Assembly (NCBI GenBank): GCA_030626265.1
Contig: DAOUPF010000134.1
Location: 1 to 5,003, forward strand
Length of the DNA stretch: 5,003 nucleotides
Origin: Sulfurovum sp.
Lineage (GTDB): Bacteria > Campylobacterota > Campylobacteria > Campylobacterales > Sulfurovaceae
Reading direction: 5' to 3'
The translations under genes and the position numbers were made by a program. The notes below the pieces were generated by a model. It was not told the origin of the DNA. It searched no databases and was given only the letters and a program-made list of their open reading frames with translations. Of this stretch, positions 1-5,003 are shown piece by piece (the first letter of the stretch is position 1; each line of letters starts with the position of its first letter).

Positions 1-308
1 ATATTTGAATTTTCAAATGCTTGTGATTTTGAAATTATTGCTGTTATTCCTAAATAGATTAAATATACTCCACCAAGTATTTTTATTGTTAAAAATAATA
101 TAGGTGAAGTAAGTATAATTATTGATACGCCAGCTGATGCAAGTAGTGCATGTACTAATGCACCTGTTCCAATACCAAGTGCTGAAATAATACCTGCTAA
201 TTTACCTTGAGATATACTTCGTGCAATAATATATATTGTATCCTGACCAGGTGTAATCCATAAAAGAAAACTTGCTGATAAAAATAATATGTATGTTTCT
301 AATGTCAT
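1..308 (-). CDS. LysE/RhtB-family amino-acid exporter, 5' part (cut by window edge)
   Basis: The reverse strand encodes 102 residues before the window ends, so the C-terminal half is missing. The family are inner-membrane exporters of amino acids and their analogues (lysine, homoserine, threonine and similar); the substrate cannot be told here. Residues 6-19 form a first hydrophobic segment leading into the family signature: PGQD at 20-23 (PGPD or PGPN is more usual), then ARSISQG at 29-35 and ALGIGTGALVHALLASAG at 43-60, which belongs to the second helix. A third helix covers about 69-92. The ATG at 308 is supported by AGAGGA seven bases upstream. Composition is odd: about 29% G+C, and 10 of 16 leucines are TTA, whereas rpoD in this window uses TTA once in 36. 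This suggests acquisition by transfer, or strongly different codon pressure. Family call is firm; substrate unknown. Confidence 0.85.
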   Translation of the reverse strand, partial: MTLETYILFLSASFLLWITPGQDTIYIIARSISQGKLAGIISALGIGTGALVHALLASAGVSIIILTSPILFLTIKILGGVYLIYLGITAIISKSQAFENSN

Positions 309-331
309 ATTGCTTTCCTCTGAGGGTTTTT

Positions 332-350
332 GGGTCAGGTGACAAATCAC
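332..350 (+). repeat. 19-bp dispersed repeat, copy 1
   Basis: The sequence gggtcaggtgacaaatcac is repeated exactly at 3786-3804, about 3.45 kb away and in the same orientation. It lies between the exporter start codon (308) and the short ORF at 360-422, 10 bp from the exporter's ribosome binding site. A 19-bp exact match is far beyond chance for 5 kb. Dispersed copies of this sort commonly mark ends of mobile elements or REP-like repeats; which of these applies is inferred. Confidence 0.8.
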
Positions 351-359
351 TAATAGAAC

Positions 360-422
360 TCATCTAAGACCTCTAAATTCTTGGCTTTTGTTATGGCTTG
401 CATCTAGTATACGTAGGCTCAT
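360..422 (-). CDS. 20-codon ORF with strong RBS; likely the truncated start of a gene
   Basis: The ORF starts at ATG 422 and ends at TGA 360-362, giving a 20-residue product that begins MSLRILDASHNK and ends EFRGLR. It is preceded by AGAGGAGA, whose AGGAG core is five bases from the ATG, as good a ribosome binding site as any in the window. Its two leucines near the start are CTA, like the core genes and unlike the TTA-rich exporter next to it. The stop lies 10 bp from the 19-bp repeat. The combination suggests the 5' end of a gene whose remainder was lost at the repeat junction, or a short translated leader ahead of the exporter. I recognise no family. Chance occurrence remains possible. Confidence 0.3.
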   Translation of the reverse strand: MSLRILDASHNKSQEFRGLR

Positions 423-515
423 AAGTTCTCCTCTGAAGTTTGGTTATTTTATCGTATTGTTTGTTTGGAGTAGGTTATGGTAGGGAGTTTGCATTATGAA
501 TATTAGGCTCAGGAG

Positions 516-536
516 TAAGCCTCGTGGCTTATTTTT
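516..536 (+). terminator. Hairpin followed by T run (possible terminator or element hairpin)
   Basis: The stem taagcc (516-521) pairs with ggctta (526-531) around a tcgt loop and is followed by five T's (532-536). The shape is that of an intrinsic terminator on the plus strand, but no plus-strand gene ends nearby, and only half of the six stem pairs are G-C. It may instead be a subterminal structure of the candidate element that encloses it. Confidence 0.3.
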
Positions 537-624
537 AGGAGCTATAGATAAGTAGTTATTAGTGGTTTGTTACCTCTATTGTAACTTTTTACTTTGAGGT
601 AATTGGATAAGAATTCAATTTGAA

Positions 625-641
625 ATTTGACACCTGACACC
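625..641 (-). repeat. Inverted, diverged copy of the dispersed repeat
   Basis: The reverse strand reads gtgtcaggtgtcaaat, matching the first 16 bases of the 19-bp repeat (gggtcaggtgacaaat) at 14 positions. It is therefore an inverted partner of copy 1 at 332-350. It also lies within a small imperfect palindrome: tttgac at 626-631 pairs with gtcaaa at 644-649 across a 12-base loop. As it directly follows the operon's last stop codon (653-655), the hairpin might act as a weak transcription end, but the T tract after it is short. Confidence 0.55.
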
Positions 642-652
642 AAGTCAAAGTG

Positions 653-802
653 CTATTTTTCTTTATCTTTATCCTTCTCTACCAAATCTATCCTCTCTCC
701 ATCATCATTGAATTTTCTCTGAAAATTACCACGGATGATGAGAAAAGTCATCCATGCAAATAGAGGAATAGCAGCCATATATAGATAGTCTCCGATACTC
801 AT
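653..802 (-). CDS. Small single-pass membrane protein, 49 aa, coupled to trmL
   Basis: A 49-residue frame begins MSIGDYLYMAAIP and ends with a charged tail (EKDKDKEK). Residues 6-23 are hydrophobic (YLYMAAIPLFAWMTFLII), fitting one transmembrane helix; residues 24-49 are hydrophilic and rich in K, D and E, following a basic RGNFQRK patch. By the positive-inside rule the tail is likely cytoplasmic. The ATG at 802 shares one base with the trmL stop (TGATG) and has AAGGAG five bases upstream; an in-frame ATG at 805 would be too close to that site. The ribosome binding site, overlap and sensible topology argue for a real gene and the last member of the leuD operon. I do not recognise a family, and its function is unknown. 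The candidate mobile element begins 11 bp beyond its stop. Confidence 0.75.
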   Translation of the reverse strand: MSIGDYLYMAAIPLFAWMTFLIIRGNFQRKFNDDGERIDLVEKDKDKEK

Positions 803-1290
803 CATCTCTCCTTATTCTCTATAGTAATCTTCTCAAATCCATCATAGTTTTGTCTCAACGCCTCATAGGCTACTATACCTACACTGATGCCCAGATTTAG
901 ACTTCTTCCACCATCACCCATGGGTATAGTGATACACTGATCAGGATTTGCTAGAAGGACTTTTTCATCTATACCTTTTGTCTCTGAACCAAATAGTATA
1001 TAGTCTCCTCTTTGAAATTTTGTATCCCAGTATAGATTGTCTGTTTTGGTAGTTGCCATGTAGCTATTTATTTCAATTGGGTGCTGGGCTAAAAACTCAT
1101 CAAAGCTCTCCCATATGACCAAGTCAACCAGATGCCAGTAGTCCAGTCCAGCTCTCTTGACTGTCTTGTCATCTATATCAAATCCAAGTGGCTTGATTAG
1201 ATGTAGAGTTGCCCCTGGATTGACACATAGCCTGCCTATCGTACCTGTGTTAGGTGGAATTTGAGGTTCTACTAGTACTATATTGAACAT
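802..1290 (-). CDS. trmL: tRNA (cytidine(34)-2'-O)-methyltransferase TrmL (SPOUT family)
   Basis: The 162-residue protein matches the single-domain YibK/TrmL branch of SPOUT methyltransferases (E. coli about 157 aa). In E. coli, TrmL uses S-adenosylmethionine to 2'-O-methylate the wobble nucleotide of the two tRNA-Leu species that read UUA/UUG codons. All three family motifs are visible: EPQIPPNTGTIGRLC at 8-22, with N14 and the conserved R20; the glycine-rich GDYILFGSETKG at 95-106; and IPMGDGGRSLNLGISVGIVAYEALRQ spanning 122-147 (quoted in parts: IPMGDGG, RSLNLGISV, AYEALRQ), which forms the knotted cofactor site. RAGLDYW at 46-52 matches the family's RAGLDY. The start overlaps the purU stop by one base (TAATG), and no Shine-Dalgarno precedes it, so translation probably depends on coupling to purU. 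The end overlaps the next small gene. Assignment is firm; the substrate is inferred from the family. Confidence 0.93.
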   Translation of the reverse strand: MFNIVLVEPQIPPNTGTIGRLCVNPGATLHLIKPLGFDIDDKTVKRAGLDYWHLVDLVIWESFDEFLAQHPIEINSYMATTKTDNLYWDTKFQRGDYILFGSETKGIDEKVLLANPDQCITIPMGDGGRSLNLGISVGIVAYEALRQNYDGFEKITIENKER

Positions 1291-2129
1291 TAAAAGACTA
1301 TCGTTTTGTTTCCATGCACGAAAACTCTGTCATTTAGTACAAGATTTAGTGCACGGGATAGTACTATCTTCTCCCCGTCTCGTCCTGCTCTTTGCATCTC
1401 TTGCCAGCTTAGTCTATGATTTACAGGAATGACATCTTGGGCAATGATAGGCCCTTCATCCAAATCATCAGTGACAAAGTGAGCAGTAGCTCCTATGATC
1501 TTGACCCCTCTCTCATATGCTTGTTTATATGGATTTGCCCCTATAAAAGCAGGGAGAAATGAGTGATGGATATTGATAATCTTCTTCTCATATCTCTGTA
1601 CAAATGATGGTGTGAGTATCCTCATATATTTGGCAAGTACGATATAGTCAAAACAGAGCTCATCTATCATCCTCATCACATGTTCCTCATGCTCTTCTCT
1701 GCTAAAACCCTCTGTAGGAATATGAAAGAATGGTACATCAAAACGTCGAACCAACTCTTCTAGTATATTATGATTTCCAATAACAGCTTCTATATCTGCC
1801 TCAAGCTCACCATCTGCATGACGAATGAGTATATCCCCTAACGCATGTGACTCTTTGGTCACTAAAAGTACTATCTTTTTACGCCTTGGAGTGATGACTC
1901 TCAAGTCTGCATTTGAGGGGAGTACTCTAGTCAACTCATCAGCCAGCTCTTTAGGTTCAAATTTACCAGTCACCACTGTCCGCATAAAAAACTTCTCAGC
2001 CTCTTTATCTACAAACTCACGGTTATTATCAATGTTTAAATCTTTGTCATAAAATACTTTGGATATCTTATAAACCAAACCTTTGGCATCTTGACAATCT
2101 ATAAGTACTTTTGCTTTGCTCTCCATCAT
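1290..2129 (-). CDS. purU: Formyltetrahydrofolate deformylase PurU
   Basis: PurU hydrolyses 10-formyl-THF to THF and formate, balancing the one-carbon pool in the cytoplasm. The 279-residue length equals the family norm (about 280). An N-terminal ACT domain (about 6-80) is followed by the formyltransferase-type catalytic domain (about 84-279). The active-site triad is in place: N186 and H188 in INIHHSFLP, and D224 in VTDDLDEGPII, with the same 38-residue spacing seen between N106 and D144 of PurN. GANPYKQAYERGVKIIGATAHF (198-218; here in parts GANPYKQAYERG and IGATAHF) is typical of PurU rather than PurN. There are two adjacent ATGs, at 2129 and 2126; AAGG lies 3 bases from the first and 6 from the second, so the second may be used. 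It sits 9 bp after leuB and its stop overlaps trmL. In E. coli PurU the ACT domain responds to methionine and glycine; whether that applies here is unknown. Confidence 0.95.
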   Translation of the reverse strand: MMESKAKVLIDCQDAKGLVYKISKVFYDKDLNIDNNREFVDKEAEKFFMRTVVTGKFEPKELADELTRVLPSNADLRVITPRRKKIVLLVTKESHALGDILIRHADGELEADIEAVIGNHNILEELVRRFDVPFFHIPTEGFSREEHEEHVMRMIDELCFDYIVLAKYMRILTPSFVQRYEKKIINIHHSFLPAFIGANPYKQAYERGVKIIGATAHFVTDDLDEGPIIAQDVIPVNHRLSWQEMQRAGRDGEKIVLSRALNLVLNDRVFVHGNKTIVF

Positions 2130-2138
2130 CTACCTTGA

Positions 2139-3212
2139 TTATACCTGTGATGCATAGTTGGCTATGATAGAGCCCATCTCTTCAGTAGCACATACCTCTT
2201 TGGCATCAAATGCACCGATATCACCTGTACGGTAACCCTCTGATAATGCTTTTTTGATAGCATTGTCTATCTTGTCAGCTGCTTTTGTCTCACCTAGTGA
2301 GTATCTGAGCATCATTGCCGCACTTGCTATTGTGGCTATCGGATTAGCTATGCCCTGCCCAGCGATATCTGGTGCTGAGCCATGTATCGGCTCATATAGA
2401 CCTACACCCTCACCTGTACTAGCACTAGGTAGTAACCCGATAGAGCCACTGAGCATACTAGCAGCATCAGAGAGTATATCACCAAAGATATTTCCAGTGA
2501 GTATCACATCAAACTGCTTTGGCTCACGGATGAGCTGCATTGCTGCATTATCTACATACATATGTGATAGGGCTACTTCAGGATAGTCTTTGGCTACCTC
2601 TTCTACTATATCTCTCCAAAACTGGCTGACTTCTAGTACATTTGCCTTATCTACAGAGCAGAGTCGCTTATCTCTCTTCATGGCTATCTCAAATCCTACT
2701 TTTGCGATACGAAGTACCTCTTCTCGAGTATAAATCATCGTATTGAACGCTCTATCTGCATGTTGCTCTCTAGGCTGTCCAAAGTAGATACCACCAGTAA
2801 GCTCACGCACTACCATGATATCTACGCCTTTGAGTATCTCTGGCTTTAGAGTAGAGGCATTGACTAGCTCATCATATACGATAGCTGGACGGAGATTGGC
2901 AAATGTACCCATCTCTTTTCGTAGAGCCAAGAGTCCGCTCTCAGGACGTAGATGTCTCTCTACGCTATCCCATTTTGGTCCACCAATAGCACCAAAGAGA
3001 ATTGCATCACAGAGCTTGACCCCATCTACTGTCTCAGCAGGTAATGGTACACCCGTCTCATCTATGGCTACTCCACCCATCAGATAGTCTTTGTAGTTGA
3101 AGCTTAGATTTTCAGAAGAGGCTACTGCATCTAGTACTTTTATCGCTTCATCTACTATCTCTGCACCTATACCATCACCTCTGATGACACCTATTGTATA
3201 GCAATTACTCAT
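2139..3212 (-). CDS. leuB: 3-isopropylmalate dehydrogenase LeuB
   Basis: LeuB oxidises and decarboxylates (2R,3S)-3-isopropylmalate with NAD+ to give 2-oxoisocaproate, the last dedicated step before leucine. The 357 residues match the family length. Substrate-binding arginines R98, R108 and R136, catalytic Y143 and K189, and metal ligands D221, D245 and D249 all fall at a constant +4 offset from the Thermus enzyme. The NAD-binding loop [15 protein letters not shown] is at 277-291 and carries the aspartate (D282 region) typical of NAD rather than NADP preference. [21 protein letters not shown] around 89-109 distinguishes LeuB from isocitrate and tartrate dehydrogenases. The ATG at 3212 has AGGAGA about 7 bases upstream and overlaps the leuD end by 8 bp, which implies coupled translation with leuD. 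Confidence 0.97.
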   Translation of the reverse strand: MSNCYTIGVIRGDGIGAEIVDEAIKVLDAVASSENLSFNYKDYLMGGVAIDETGVPLPAETVDGVKLCDAILFGAIGGPKWDSVERHLRPESGLLALRKEMGTFANLRPAIVYDELVNASTLKPEILKGVDIMVVRELTGGIYFGQPREQHADRAFNTMIYTREEVLRIAKVGFEIAMKRDKRLCSVDKANVLEVSQFWRDIVEEVAKDYPEVALSHMYVDNAAMQLIREPKQFDVILTGNIFGDILSDAASMLSGSIGLLPSASTGEGVGLYEPIHGSAPDIAGQGIANPIATIASAAMMLRYSLGETKAADKIDNAIKKALSEGYRTGDIGAFDAKEVCATEEMGSIIANYASQV

Positions 3213-3720
3213 TTGATTCTCCTGTTTCTTTTTCCATTATCTCTTTTTTTGCAAAGGCTATCAAACCACCAGCATCCACCAGCTCTTGCATAAACTCTGG
3301 AATAGGTGCAAACTCATAGCTTTTGTTTTGTGTTACATTTATGATAGCTCCACTCTCCATATCTATACGTACTTCATCACCCTGGGCTATCTCATTTGCC
3401 TCTTTGAGCTCAAATATAGGTAGTCCCATGTTAAATGCATTTCGGTAAAATATCCTAGCAAATGTAGGTGCAATGATAGCTGCAATACCAGCTGCTTTGA
3501 GTGCGATAGGTGCATGCTCACGACTACTTCCACATCCAAAATTTTCACCAGCTACAATGATATCTCCTACTGACATTTTAGAGACAAACTCTGGGTCAGC
3601 ATCCTCCATCACATATTTTGCCAACTCACTAGGCTCACTCGTGTTGAGATATCGTGCTGCGATGATAAGATCTGTATCTATATTATCACCAAATGTCCAA
3701 ACTTTTCCTTGCAAAGTCAA
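3205..3720 (-). CDS. leuD: 3-isopropylmalate dehydratase small subunit LeuD
   Basis: With the iron-sulfur large subunit LeuC (not in this window), LeuD forms the isomerase that converts 2-isopropylmalate to 3-isopropylmalate. This is the short type (171 aa, against about 200 for E. coli LeuD). Visible motifs are [18 protein letters not shown] (8-25), [21 protein letters not shown] (58-78; substrate-recognition loop GCGSSREHA at 62-70) and [18 protein letters not shown] (84-101). No ATG or GTG is available in the open stretch upstream, so initiation is at TTG. AAGGA (3721-3725) directly abuts the TTG at 3720 but is 6 bases from a second in-frame TTG at 3714, which is probably the true start, two codons shorter. 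This is the first gene of the operon, with a -10 box at 3746-3751. Short-type LeuD can resemble homoaconitase small subunits; the adjoining leuB settles the leucine role. Confidence 0.95.
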   Translation of the reverse strand: MTLQGKVWTFGDNIDTDLIIAARYLNTSEPSELAKYVMEDADPEFVSKMSVGDIIVAGENFGCGSSREHAPIALKAAGIAAIIAPTFARIFYRNAFNMGLPIFELKEANEIAQGDEVRIDMESGAIINVTQNKSYEFAPIPEFMQELVDAGGLIAFAKKEIMEKETGESNE

Positions 3721-3745
3721 TCCTTTTTGTCTTAATATTGTTGCG

Positions 3746-3751
3746 ATTATA
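3746..3751 (-). promoter_or_regulatory. -10 box of the leuD-leuB-purU-trmL operon promoter
   Basis: The reverse strand reads TATAAT here, preceded by a T-rich stretch (tttagtatttttaga). This is a good -10 with upstream T periodicity and no clear -35, the pattern known for Campylobacterota sigma-70 promoters. Transcription would begin near 3739, giving a leader of about 19-25 nt before the leuD TTG. That leaves no room for a leucine leader-peptide attenuator. The 19-bp repeat copy 2 lies about 35 bp upstream of it. Confidence 0.6.
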
Positions 3752-3785
3752 TCTAAAAATACTAAATCAGAATTTCAATAATTTA

Positions 3786-3804
3786 GGGTCAGGTGACAAA
3801 TCAC
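3786..3804 (+). repeat. 19-bp dispersed repeat, copy 2
   Basis: This is an exact second copy of gggtcaggtgacaaatcac (copy 1 at 332-350, same orientation). It sits in the 234-bp divergent region between leuD and rpoD, upstream of both -10 boxes. I find no inverted partner like the one at 625-641 within the remaining intergenic sequence, so it is a solo copy: a leftover element end, a REP-like unit, or a binding site. Function is unknown. Confidence 0.8.
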
Positions 3805-3901
3805 AACTTTATGGCAAGATTTGGATGAAATTATTCTACAGAAAATACTGTCAAAATAAGACTTCACACTGAAATCTTTAATAACATTAAATTAATCTGG
3901 G

Positions 3902-3907
3902 TATAAT
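3902..3907 (+). promoter_or_regulatory. -10 box of the rpoD promoter
   Basis: A perfect TATAAT lies in the context ctgggTATAATgta, 47 bases before the rpoD ATG. The region 17 bp upstream (around 3879-3884, taataa) shows no -35 consensus, though the stretch before it is AT-rich. Transcription would start near 3914, leaving a leader of about 40 nt that holds the AGGAG at 3941-3945. Other, more distant promoters for rpoD cannot be excluded. Confidence 0.6.
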
Positions 3908-3954
3908 GTACGCCTTATTTTAACAATACCTAAACCAATCAGGAGTCCAGATAT

Positions 3955-5003
3955 ATGGCAGCAAAAGATAGTATGAAAAAAGTTGAAACACTATTTAATA
4001 GTAAAAAAAAGGGTAACCTACTTACATTTGAAAACATATCAAAAGAGTTTGACAAGCAGATAACTGCGGCACAAGCAAAAAAAGTACTAAAACTAGCCCA
4101 AGTAAAAGGTATAAAAATAGTATCTTCTTCTGAGTATGCAAAAGAGCAGACTAATCGAGCTACAAAACAGAGAGAACTTTCACGCAAAAAACAGATAGAG
4201 AACAAACACTTAGATACATTTGATATGACTAAAGAGAAAGAGCTTCTAGAGTGGAGCCGTAGTGATTCTCCTGTTCGAATGTACCTAAGAGAGATGGGTA
4301 AAATACCTCTACTGACCAAAGAAGAGGAAGTAGAGCTCAGTCAACAGATAGAAGATGGTGAAGATATCATACTAGATGCTATCTGCTCTGTACCATACCT
4401 CATCGAGTATATCCTAAACTACAAGCAACCTCTACTCAATCGTGAACGAAGAGTAAAAGAGCTTTTTAAAAGTTTTGAAGATACCAGTAGTAATGACGAC
4501 GATAGTGAAGATACAGATGATGTTGCCATAGAAGAGCCAGTTAAAGGTGACAGTAAACGAGTTACTCAGGTAGTAGATAGTTTCAAATACTTGGAAAAAA
4601 CAAAAAAAGATTGGATCAAGATCCGCAATGAGCTAAGTAAATTTCTAGATACCAAACCAAAAGATGAAGTGAAAATATTCCATGAGAGATTTAAAGTAGC
4701 TTTCAAAAAAGATCAACTAAAGAATGCTCTTCTAAATCTAGGGCCAACTTCTAAGCTCATCAATGAGCTAGTAAAAGCTATGGAAACAGCACTCAAGAGT
4801 GATGATGGGTTTGAGATAGAGCTAAAGAGACTAGAGTATAAGCTACAGCTGTTCAATGACACTCTCAGAGCAAATCACCAAAAAATCCTTGATAACATCA
4901 TTAAGATGGACAAAAATGATATCATAGATGCAGTACCAGAGACTACTATGGTCAGTACTTATGTTGAGATTAAAAAGCTATATGAGACACAAGAAGCTAG
5001 TAA
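3955..5003 (+). CDS. rpoD: RNA polymerase primary sigma factor RpoD (sigma-70), N-terminal part
   Basis: The frame is open from ATG 3955 to the window edge (349 codons), so conserved regions 2 to 4, which contact the -10 and -35, are outside. Residues about 7-100 form a lysine-rich region 1.1, the part that keeps free sigma from binding DNA. Region 1.2 is clear at 104-140: DSPVRMYLREMGKIPLLTKE followed by EEVELSQQIEDGE, the classic primary-sigma signature. The segment from about 165 onward is the non-conserved region, unusually acidic at 175-194 (EDTSSNDDDSEDTDDV) and then helical and charged. AGGAG at 3941-3945 is 9 bases from the ATG; an in-frame ATG at codon 7 has no better site. Leucine is mostly CTA (20 of 36 codons). 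The gene diverges from the leuD operon. Region 1.1 plus 1.2 make this the housekeeping sigma rather than an alternative factor. Confidence 0.93.
   Translation, partial: MAAKDSMKKVETLFNSKKKGNLLTFENISKEFDKQITAAQAKKVLKLAQVKGIKIVSSSEYAKEQTNRATKQRELSRKKQIENKHLDTFDMTKEKELLEWSRSDSPVRMYLREMGKIPLLTKEEEVELSQQIEDGEDIILDAICSVPYLIEYILNYKQPLLNRERRVKELFKSFEDTSSNDDDSEDTDDVAIEEPVKGDSKRVTQVVDSFKYLEKTKKDWIKIRNELSKFLDTKPKDEVKIFHERFKVAFKKDQLKNALLNLGPTSKLINELVKAMETALKSDDGFEIELKRLEYKLQLFNDTLRANHQKILDNIIKMDKNDIIDAVPETTMVSTYVEIKKLYETQEAS

Larger units (their letters stand above)
332..641. mobile_element. Candidate short non-autonomous element or insertion remnant bounded by inverted repeats
   Basis: The interval is about 310 bp and is bounded by gggtcaggtgacaaatcac on the left and, in opposite orientation, a close relative on the right (625-641). 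It covers most of the gene-poor stretch 309-652. Inside it I find no transposase reading frame on either strand, only a 20-codon ORF (360-422), a hairpin with a T run (516-536), and a 7-bp inverted repeat (ttacctc 570-576 with gaggtaa 596-602). The left end lies just upstream of the ribosome binding site of the exporter gene; the right end lies 11 bases past the stop codon of the last operon gene. The arrangement resembles MITE-like elements, or repeats mobilised in trans by IS200-like (REP-associated) transposases. That reading is inference; no target-site duplication is evident. Confidence 0.35.

Noticed and set aside
414..511. 8-bp direct repeat taggctca (414-421 and 504-511)
   Set aside because: Too short to be significant, with no further flanking similarity and no link to the inverted ends.
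1825..2052. 75-codon plus-strand open frame opposite purU
   Set aside because: It is antisense to a gene with complete family motifs, has no ribosome binding site I can see and resembles no protein; an opposite-strand shadow.
2254..3087. Two plus-strand open frames (2254-2586 and 2815-3087) opposite leuB
   Set aside because: Both are serine- and proline-rich translations of the complement of a well-conserved gene; no start signals and no recognisable domains.
3721..3760. Possible leucine attenuator or T-box leader before leuD
   Set aside because: The leader from the predicted start to the TTG is about 20 nt, too short for either, and there is no leucine-rich leader peptide.
3473..3781. 102-codon plus-strand open frame opposite leuD, running into the divergent region
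   Set aside because: It is mostly antisense to leuD and ends in the leu promoter; no convincing ribosome binding site or homology.
3849..3854. Perfect TTGACA on the minus strand upstream of leuD
   Set aside because: No acceptable -10 lies 16-18 bases downstream; the TATAAT at 3746-3751 is about 100 bp away, so the two are not one promoter.
3939..4319. 126-codon minus-strand open frame opposite the start of rpoD
   Set aside because: It is hydrophobic, phenylalanine- and serine-rich, as expected from the complement of lysine- and glutamate-rich rpoD; an artefact of the sense gene.

Overview
The window looks like chromosomal DNA from a Campylobacterota member (Sulfurovum/Sulfurimonas-like). 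This rests on protein character (an RpoD with a long lysine-rich N-terminus and region 1.2, and the short single-domain type of LeuD), moderate A+T content, heavy use of CTA/CTC leucine codons in the core genes, and promoters with a good -10 but little -35. The assignment is an inference; no rRNA or other marker is present.

Layout from left to right. Positions 1-308 hold the 5' part of a LysE/RhtB-family exporter gene on the minus strand, cut by the window edge and clearly more AT-rich than the rest. Positions 309-652 contain no convincing full gene. This stretch carries a pair of inverted terminal-like repeats (332-350 and 625-641), a 20-codon ORF with a very good ribosome binding site, and a hairpin followed by a T run. 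Positions 653-3720 are one compact minus-strand operon, read right to left: leuD, leuB, purU, trmL and an unnamed 49-codon membrane protein gene. Its junctions either overlap or leave only a few bases. Positions 3721-3954 form a divergent promoter region. Positions 3955-5003 hold the first 349 codons of rpoD on the plus strand.

How the genes fit together. LeuD and LeuB catalyse the isomerisation and oxidative decarboxylation steps of leucine synthesis; LeuC, the partner of LeuD, is not in the window. PurU hydrolyses 10-formyl-THF to formate and THF. TrmL methylates the wobble base of leucine tRNAs in characterised bacteria, so the operon combines leucine production with tRNA-Leu modification. 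The small membrane protein is translationally coupled to trmL and has no function I recognise. rpoD, the primary sigma factor gene, diverges from this operon.

The main non-routine signals are an exact 19-bp repeat found both at the left block and in the rpoD/leuD promoter region, the compositional break at the exporter gene, and the coupled small membrane protein. I see no CRISPR, phage, toxin-antitoxin or defence system here. Most of the window is ordinary core metabolism.
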